DNA of 10,051 nt from Chloroflexota bacterium (GTDB lineage: Bacteria > Chloroflexota > Limnocylindria > P2-11E), in contig VBEU01000038.1 of assembly GCA_005883775.1 (NCBI GenBank), positions 11,911 to 21,961 of the forward strand, in the 5' to 3' direction. Under the pieces are notes generated by a model that saw only the letters and a program-made list of their open reading frames with translations, did not search any database and had not been told where the DNA came from. A program made the position numbers and the translations under genes. Shown piece by piece: positions 6,731 to 10,051 of the stretch; the first letter of the stretch is position 1; each line of letters starts with the position of its first letter.

Positions 6731-7507
6731 TCATGTCGCGGTCTGCGATCGCGTCGCGTGCGTCAAACGCGCGGTGAGCACCGCACCGAGTGCGTAGGCG
6801 AGGGCGCCGATGACCGCCGGGGCGCCCAGATATGGGATCTGCCATGAGATATAGATAAAGGTGGCGCCTAAGAGGGCGATGAGAGGCGCGGGAACGCGTC
6901 CGGCGTAACGGCGGAGGCCCCGGAGCTGGAAAAGGACGTCGCCCAAGCGCCAGGAAGCGGCGGCGAACCCCACGAGCGTCGCGAGCCCGACGAGGACGAG
7001 GACGACGCTGAACGCGGCCAGGCCCACCTGGAGCGCCGCGGGAACCCCGACCAGACCGGCGTTACGAAGCGTCGCGACGGAGCCCAGGAAAACGATCCAC
7101 GCGAGCGCGGCCGCGGACGCCCCGACGCCGATGACGGCCAGGCCACTCAACAGGACACGAAGTTGCGACCGCCAGCCACCGAGCGAGGCGCGGTAGGTGC
7201 CCACGACCTGGTCGCGCGCGAGCACGAGCGCGGCGGAGGTCGCGAGGAGCGTGAGGAGGTAACCGGCGGCATCCCGTGCCGTGTCGGTGAGCCCGCGCTG
7301 GACCGGGACGATCGGCTGGAGCGCTCCCGGCAGACCACGCTGGGCCTCGCCCACCGAGCGTGCCGGCGGCGGCGAGTTGCGAGCATCGAAGAAGATCCGC
7401 CGCTCCGCCGACGCCACTGTCCCGAGAGAGGCGGCGAGAAGGATCGCCGAGACAGCGACCGCGAGCATCACCGCGCCGAGGACGATCAACGCGTCGCGCT
7501 GCTTCAT
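6731..7507 (-). CDS. Six-helix integral membrane protein, unknown function
   Basis: I do not recognise this 258-residue protein. It has about six hydrophobic helices (near 6-29, 81-98, 117-142, 158-184, 206-223 and 229-247). A loop of about 50 residues (30-80) follows the first helix and includes a Pro-rich stretch (SPPPAR), and basic cytoplasmic segments occur around 105-116 and 186-204. The tail after helix 6 contains several Arg, Thr and His residues. No channel, transporter or enzyme motif is apparent. Its start overlaps the stop of the two-helix protein gene as ATGA, and it ends 29 bases before the fusion-protein start. It is therefore the bridge between the regulatory pair and the transporter genes. 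It could be a signal sensor for the sigma/anti-sigma pair or an extra transporter subunit; the sequence does not decide. The gene itself is secure. Confidence 0.75.
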   Translation of the reverse strand: MKQRDALIVLGAVMLAVAVSAILLAASLGTVASAERRIFFDARNSPPPARSVGEAQRGLPGALQPIVPVQRGLTDTARDAAGYLLTLLATSAALVLARDQVVGTYRASLGGWRSQLRVLLSGLAVIGVGASAAALAWIVFLGSVATLRNAGLVGVPAALQVGLAAFSVVLVLVGLATLVGFAAASWRLGDVLFQLRGLRRYAGRVPAPLIALLGATFIYISWQIPYLGAPAVIGALAYALGAVLTARLTHATRSQTAT

Positions 7508-7899
7508 CTGGAGGTCGTGATCCGTCGCGGTGGCGCCGCGATCGCGGCATGTGCCGCGATGAGGCTCGCGACCCCTATGAGGACGAGCGCGAGCACCGTC
7601 GCGCCGTCGATGAAGAAGAACGCGTCGGCGCTGTCCGCCGCCGCCGTCACGATCACGTTGTTCAGGGCTGCACTGAACTCGTCACCGTGCGCCCAGAGCT
7701 GCTGAGCTAGAAAAGCGAGCGAGGGAAGCGCGAGCGCGGCGGCGACGATCCACTCCCACGTCATACGCCCGGGGCTTGCGACCTGGCGCATGACTGCATC
7801 GCGGAAGCCGAGCGGAAGGGCGCGCGGCGGAACGCTTGCGAGCAGCTCGTGCGTGCCGCGCTCGACCGGTTCGAGATCTGGTGGGGCGAAACGGCTCAT
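7504..7899 (-). CDS. Two-helix membrane protein, candidate anti-sigma factor
   Basis: A 131-residue protein encoded directly after the ECF sigma gene, with the ATGA overlap usual for sigma/anti-sigma pairs. Residues 1-46 are hydrophilic and presumably cytoplasmic, containing LLASVPPRALPLGFRDAVMRQV in two consecutive parts (19-30, 31-40), a proline-bounded helix like those in short anti-sigma domains. Two hydrophobic helices follow (about 47-68 and 98-122), with an extracytoplasmic loop of roughly 30 residues between them and a basic tail (PPRRITTSR). The zinc-binding His-x3-Cys-x2-Cys motif of ZAS-type anti-sigma factors is absent; there is no cysteine at all. The role is inferred from position, size and topology, not from a recognised domain. 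If correct, it would hold the sigma factor at the membrane until a signal releases it. Confidence 0.6.
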   Translation of the reverse strand: MSRFAPPDLEPVERGTHELLASVPPRALPLGFRDAVMRQVASPGRMTWEWIVAAALALPSLAFLAQQLWAHGDEFSAALNNVIVTAAADSADAFFFIDGATVLALVLIGVASLIAAHAAIAAPPRRITTSR

Positions 7900-8453
7900 G
7901 CGGTCTTCCCTCTCACGCGCGCGGCGATTCGCACTTTGAGCGCGGCCCGCGCGCGATGCAGATGCGTCTTGACCGTGCCGAGCGGTATACCCAGGGCATC
8001 GGCCACCTCTTGATAGGAGAGCTGTTGCATATGGCGAAGGGTCAGCGCGGCGCGATACGCGGCCGGCAGGTCGGCCATCGCGGCCACCACCTCGGCGACC
8101 TCCTCGCGGCGAACGGCGGTCGCCTCGGGCCCTTCATCGATCTCGGCGGAACGCTCGGGAAGCTCGTCAACAGGCGTCTCGCGAGCGTGCCAGCGCTGGA
8201 CGTGGTTGAGGCTCGCGTTGGTCGTGATCCGGTAGAGCCACGGACCGAACGGCAATGTCGGGTCGTACTGGTGAAGAGCGCGATAGGCGCGGATGAAAGC
8301 CTCCTGTGCGCAATCGTTCGCCGCGTCGGCGTCCCCGGTGATCCGGAGCGCGATGTTGAACACCCGTCCTCCATATCGTTCGACCAAAGCGGCGTAGGCG
8401 TCCGCCTCACCGGCAAGACACGCCTTGACGACGTCCTGGTCGGTGTGGGTCAG
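7896..8453 (-). CDS. ECF (group IV) RNA polymerase sigma factor
   Basis: An alternative sigma factor that directs RNA polymerase to its own set of promoters. Sigma region 2 spans about 15-90, with ACLAGEADAYAALVERYGGR (11-30), VFNIALRITGDADAANDCAQ (31-50) and the promoter-melting part NDCAQEAFIRAYRAL (46-60). Region 4 covers about 121-175, with the helix-turn-helix SYQEVADALGIPLGTVKTHL (146-165) followed by HRAR. I place the start at CTG 8453 (185 residues) because the reverse strand has GGAGG five bases upstream, and this start supplies the standard N-terminal helix. TTG at 8387 (163 residues) lacks a ribosome site and would cut into region 2. No ATG, GTG or TTG occurs in frame between them or up to the opposite-strand gene's start. 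It heads the minus-strand cluster and may autoregulate it. Confidence 0.92.
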   Translation of the reverse strand: MTHTDQDVVKACLAGEADAYAALVERYGGRVFNIALRITGDADAANDCAQEAFIRAYRALHQYDPTLPFGPWLYRITTNASLNHVQRWHARETPVDELPERSAEIDEGPEATAVRREEVAEVVAAMADLPAAYRAALTLRHMQQLSYQEVADALGIPLGTVKTHLHRARAALKVRIAARVRGKTA

Positions 8454-8458
8454 AGATG

Positions 8459-8463
8459 CCTCC
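8459..8463 (-). promoter_or_regulatory. Ribosome binding site deciding a CTG start for the sigma gene
   Basis: GGAGG on the minus strand, followed by CATCT and then CTG (8453-8451). It is the only strong Shine-Dalgarno match upstream of the sigma reading frame and lies at a normal spacing from CTG, whereas the nearest conventional start codon (TTG, 8387) has none. Confidence 0.6.
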
Positions 8464-8494
8464 GCCGGTCCCGGCCAGGAGCTCGGGTCACTCG

Positions 8495-8523
8495 GACTAC
8501 CCGCTCGGCCGGGGCGCTGTTTC
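8495..8523 (-). promoter_or_regulatory. Candidate ECF-type promoter for the sigma gene cluster
   Basis: On the minus strand GAAACA (8523-8518) is followed after 17 bases by GTAGTC (8500-8495), about 42 bases before the CTG start. This resembles ECF promoters, which have a GAAC-like -35 and a GTC-containing -10, and would allow the sigma factor to activate its own cluster. The match is by eye and partial. Confidence 0.3.
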
Positions 8524-8525
8524 GC

Positions 8526-8531
8526 TATTCT
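8526..8531 (+). promoter_or_regulatory. Possible -10 element for the MBL-fold gene
   Basis: TATTCT lies 11 bases before the chosen ATG at 8543, which would give a transcript with almost no leader. No good -35 is seen 16-18 bases upstream, and no Shine-Dalgarno sequence precedes the ATG, which fits leaderless translation. It overlaps the opposite-strand sigma promoter candidate. Confidence 0.25.
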
Positions 8532-8542
8532 CGGGCCGCTCC

Positions 8543-9187
8543 ATGGACATGACCTGGCTCGGTCACGCCTGCTTTCGTATGCGCGGTCGCGAAGGTGTCG
8601 TGCTGGCCGATCCGCCCGACCCCAAGTCTGGGCACGCCATCCCCAAGACTGACGCGGCGATCGTCACCATCTCCCACGAGCACCCCGGACATTCGAGTCT
8701 CAAGTCGGTCGGGGGCGAGCCGGTGGTGCTCCGGGGTCCCGGCGAGTACGAGGTCCAGGAGGTCCTGGTGACCGGTATCGCGACGTTCCACGACGACTCC
8801 AAGGGCTCCGCTCGGGGACGCAACACCGTGTTCGCGATCCGCCTGGACGACCTTGTCATCTGCCACCTTGGCGATCTGGGACACGAGCTCCCGGCGGCGG
8901 ACCTCGAGCGGATCGGCGACGTGGACATCGTGCTCGTGCCCATCTCCGGCGGCGACGTCAACCTCACCGCGGCGAAGGCGGCGGAGATCATTCACCAGCT
9001 CGAGCCGAAGGTCGTCGTGCCCATGTCGTACGACCCGGACGCCAAAAAAGACACGCACGCGCCCTTCGACCGCCTCCTGCACGAGCTCGGCGTGAAGGAG
9101 TTGACGCCGGTAGCCAAACTGTCGGTGACTCGCAGTTCGCTGCCTGAGAACGTGCAGGTGGTCGCTCTCGACTCGCGAGCGCGCTGA
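8543..9187 (+). CDS. MBL-fold (UlaG/COG2220-like) metallo-hydrolase homologue
   Basis: A 214-residue cytoplasmic protein with the beta-lactamase-fold hydrolase layout. The opening strand MTWLGHACFRMRG (3-15) is typical of COG2220 proteins. It is followed by ADPPDPKSG (22-30), the metal motif SHEHPGH (44-50), a likely histidine at FHDD (H83), the HLGDLGH block (108-114) with Asp111, and VVVPMSYD (157-164). In the usual motif HxHxDH the Asp is replaced here by Gly49, and the histidine commonly found in the 'PMHY' position is Ser162, so the second metal site may be incomplete. ATG 8543 is chosen because the conserved family start follows immediately. An in-frame ATG at 8456 would add 29 unconserved residues and leave only two bases to the divergent sigma gene. 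ATG 8549 is equally possible. Substrate unknown. Confidence 0.8.
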   Translation: MDMTWLGHACFRMRGREGVVLADPPDPKSGHAIPKTDAAIVTISHEHPGHSSLKSVGGEPVVLRGPGEYEVQEVLVTGIATFHDDSKGSARGRNTVFAIRLDDLVICHLGDLGHELPAADLERIGDVDIVLVPISGGDVNLTAAKAAEIIHQLEPKVVVPMSYDPDAKKDTHAPFDRLLHELGVKELTPVAKLSVTRSSLPENVQVVALDSRAR

Positions 9188-9195
9188 GGGAGGAG
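9188..9195 (+). promoter_or_regulatory. Ribosome binding site of the right-edge membrane protein gene
   Basis: GGGAGGAG lies three bases before the ATG at 9199, immediately after the MBL gene's stop. It fixes the start and supports co-transcription of the two plus-strand genes. Confidence 0.65.
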
Positions 9196-9198
9196 ATC

Positions 9199-10051
9199 AT
9201 GGGGACCTTGCGGTACCGCCCGGAAATCGGGTGGCTGCTTCAGATCGCGATGGTCATCTTCGTCGCCACAGTGCTGATCGGCATCGCAAACGGCACGAAG
9301 GTGTTCGGGACGCTCGATCGCAACGTCCTGCTAACACACGTTCACGCTGGCACGCTGGGCTGGATCACTCTCGGAGTGGCGGCCGCGTGTCTTTGGATCT
9401 TCGGTGGCACGGCTCCTCGAGCGGCGAACGAAGGGTTCGCTCGCGGCTTGGTCATCGCGCTCGCGGGAAGTATCCCGCTCTACGTCATTGGTTTCTGGAG
9501 CGGGAGCTTCGTAGCTCGGGCCGCGCTCAGCACACCGGTCTTCGTCGCGATCATCGTCCTTCTCGGCTGGTCGATCAGGGAGGGGCGACGCATCGGCCTT
9601 GGACGCCTGAGCACCCCGCAGCTGTCCACGATCGCGGGCCTGACGTCCCTGGTCATCGGTTCATCGCTCGGTGTGTACGCGCAGTTCGCGTTCGCGACGG
9701 GCCAGCAATTCGACCCGATGAACATCATCGGTGGCCATGTGACGGCGCAGGTCGTTGGGTTCCTCCTGCTGCTCGGCATGGGCCTGATCGAGTACTGGCA
9801 CAGCCCCGAGCCGACCCCGGCGTCTTGGGCGGGCCGCATCCAGGTGGGTCTCCTCTTCTTCGGAGCCCTCGGGATCGCCCTGGGGTTCGCGCTCGGACAA
9901 CCCCAAGCCGCCGGCGGCGCGGTGCTCCTCGAAGTTCCCGCGCTCGTGATCTTCCTCATCAGGGTTGGCTGGTCGGCCATGCGCTCAAGCTGGACGCGCG
10001 CCGGCAGTGGACGTCATGCGGCGGTCGCCGTGCCGTTCCTGATCCTGAACG
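9199..10051 (+). CDS. Multi-pass membrane protein, heme-copper oxidase I/NnrS-like, cut by the window end
   Basis: A reading frame of 284 codons with no stop before the edge. It has about seven hydrophobic helices, beginning at residues 12-30. The most telling motif is LLTHVHAGTLGWITLGV (44-60): a His-x-His at the start of a helix followed by LGW, as in the second helix of heme-copper oxidase subunit I and NnrS-type heme proteins, where histidine binds heme. A second histidine occurs in NIIGGHVTAQVVGF (H180), again at the start of a helix. This suggests a heme- or metal-binding membrane protein of that superfamily, probably small and lacking the full oxidase set. The start has a strong ribosome site and lies 11 bases after the MBL gene. 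Because the C-terminus is missing, the remaining ligands cannot be checked, and the family assignment is tentative. Confidence 0.6.
   Translation, partial: MGTLRYRPEIGWLLQIAMVIFVATVLIGIANGTKVFGTLDRNVLLTHVHAGTLGWITLGVAAACLWIFGGTAPRAANEGFARGLVIALAGSIPLYVIGFWSGSFVARAALSTPVFVAIIVLLGWSIREGRRIGLGRLSTPQLSTIAGLTSLVIGSSLGVYAQFAFATGQQFDPMNIIGGHVTAQVVGFLLLLGMGLIEYWHSPEPTPASWAGRIQVGLLFFGALGIALGFALGQPQAAGGAVLLEVPALVIFLIRVGWSAMRSSWTRAGSGRHAAVAVPFLILN

Noticed and set aside
5730..6797. Long plus-strand open frame (355 codons) opposite the fusion-protein gene, and similar ones at 4060-5016 and 1437-2255
   Set aside because: They lie antisense to well-supported genes, encode Arg/Val/Glu-rich sequences without domains and have no convincing ribosome sites. 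Such frames are expected opposite GC-rich coding DNA.
7896..8387. Sigma factor starting at TTG 8387
   Set aside because: It has no ribosome site, and the 22 codons upstream are clearly part of the sigma region 2 N-terminus.
8456..8542. N-terminal extension of the MBL protein from ATG 8456
   Set aside because: The 29 extra residues are unlike the family, which begins with the MTWLGH strand. The start would overlap the sigma gene's ribosome site and leave no room for promoters.

Overview
This is a 10 kb window of GC-rich bacterial DNA, densely packed with genes. Base composition, frequent GTG/TTG/CTG starts, Ser/Thr/Pro- and Gly-rich exported proteins, and the pairing of a MacAB-type transporter with a GNAT_C-type acyltransferase suggest a Chloroflexota/Dormibacterota-like or actinobacterial organism. 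No 16S gene or other taxonomic marker is present, so this placement is tentative.

Minus strand, about 8453 down to 71: one long co-directional cluster. In transcription order it encodes an ECF sigma factor (8453-7896), a small two-helix membrane protein in the anti-sigma position (7899-7504), a six-helix membrane protein (7507-6731), a long membrane-fusion protein (6701-4812), a MacB/LolD-type ATPase (4815-4075), a MacB/FtsX-type permease (4078-2879), an anchored DUF5666-like protein (2857-2297), a GNAT-like acyltransferase (2273-1386) and, after a 154-bp gap, a beta-propeller-like lipoprotein (1231-71). The first three genes are chained by ATGA stop/start overlaps, as are MFP-ATPase-permease. 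The other gaps down to 1386 are 20-30 bp. The layout suggests a regulated export unit: an envelope signal releases the sigma factor, which drives a tripartite-like ABC system and associated envelope proteins. No TolC-like outer-membrane partner is in the window.

Plus strand, 8543 to the right edge: an MBL-fold hydrolase-like gene (8543-9187) is followed 11 bp later by a multi-pass membrane protein (9199 onward, cut by the window end) with paired histidines resembling heme-copper oxidase subunit I/NnrS-type proteins. The roughly 90-bp region 8454-8542 is a divergent promoter region.

The main points for a second look are: a permease that seems to lack the conserved cytoplasmic loop (coupling helix) between its second and third membrane helices; a sigma factor whose N-terminus is only complete if a CTG codon with a strong ribosome binding site is the start; an MBL protein missing two usual metal ligands; and a fusion protein with a greatly enlarged helical region. 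I found no RNA genes, CRISPR arrays, insertion sequences or phage genes.
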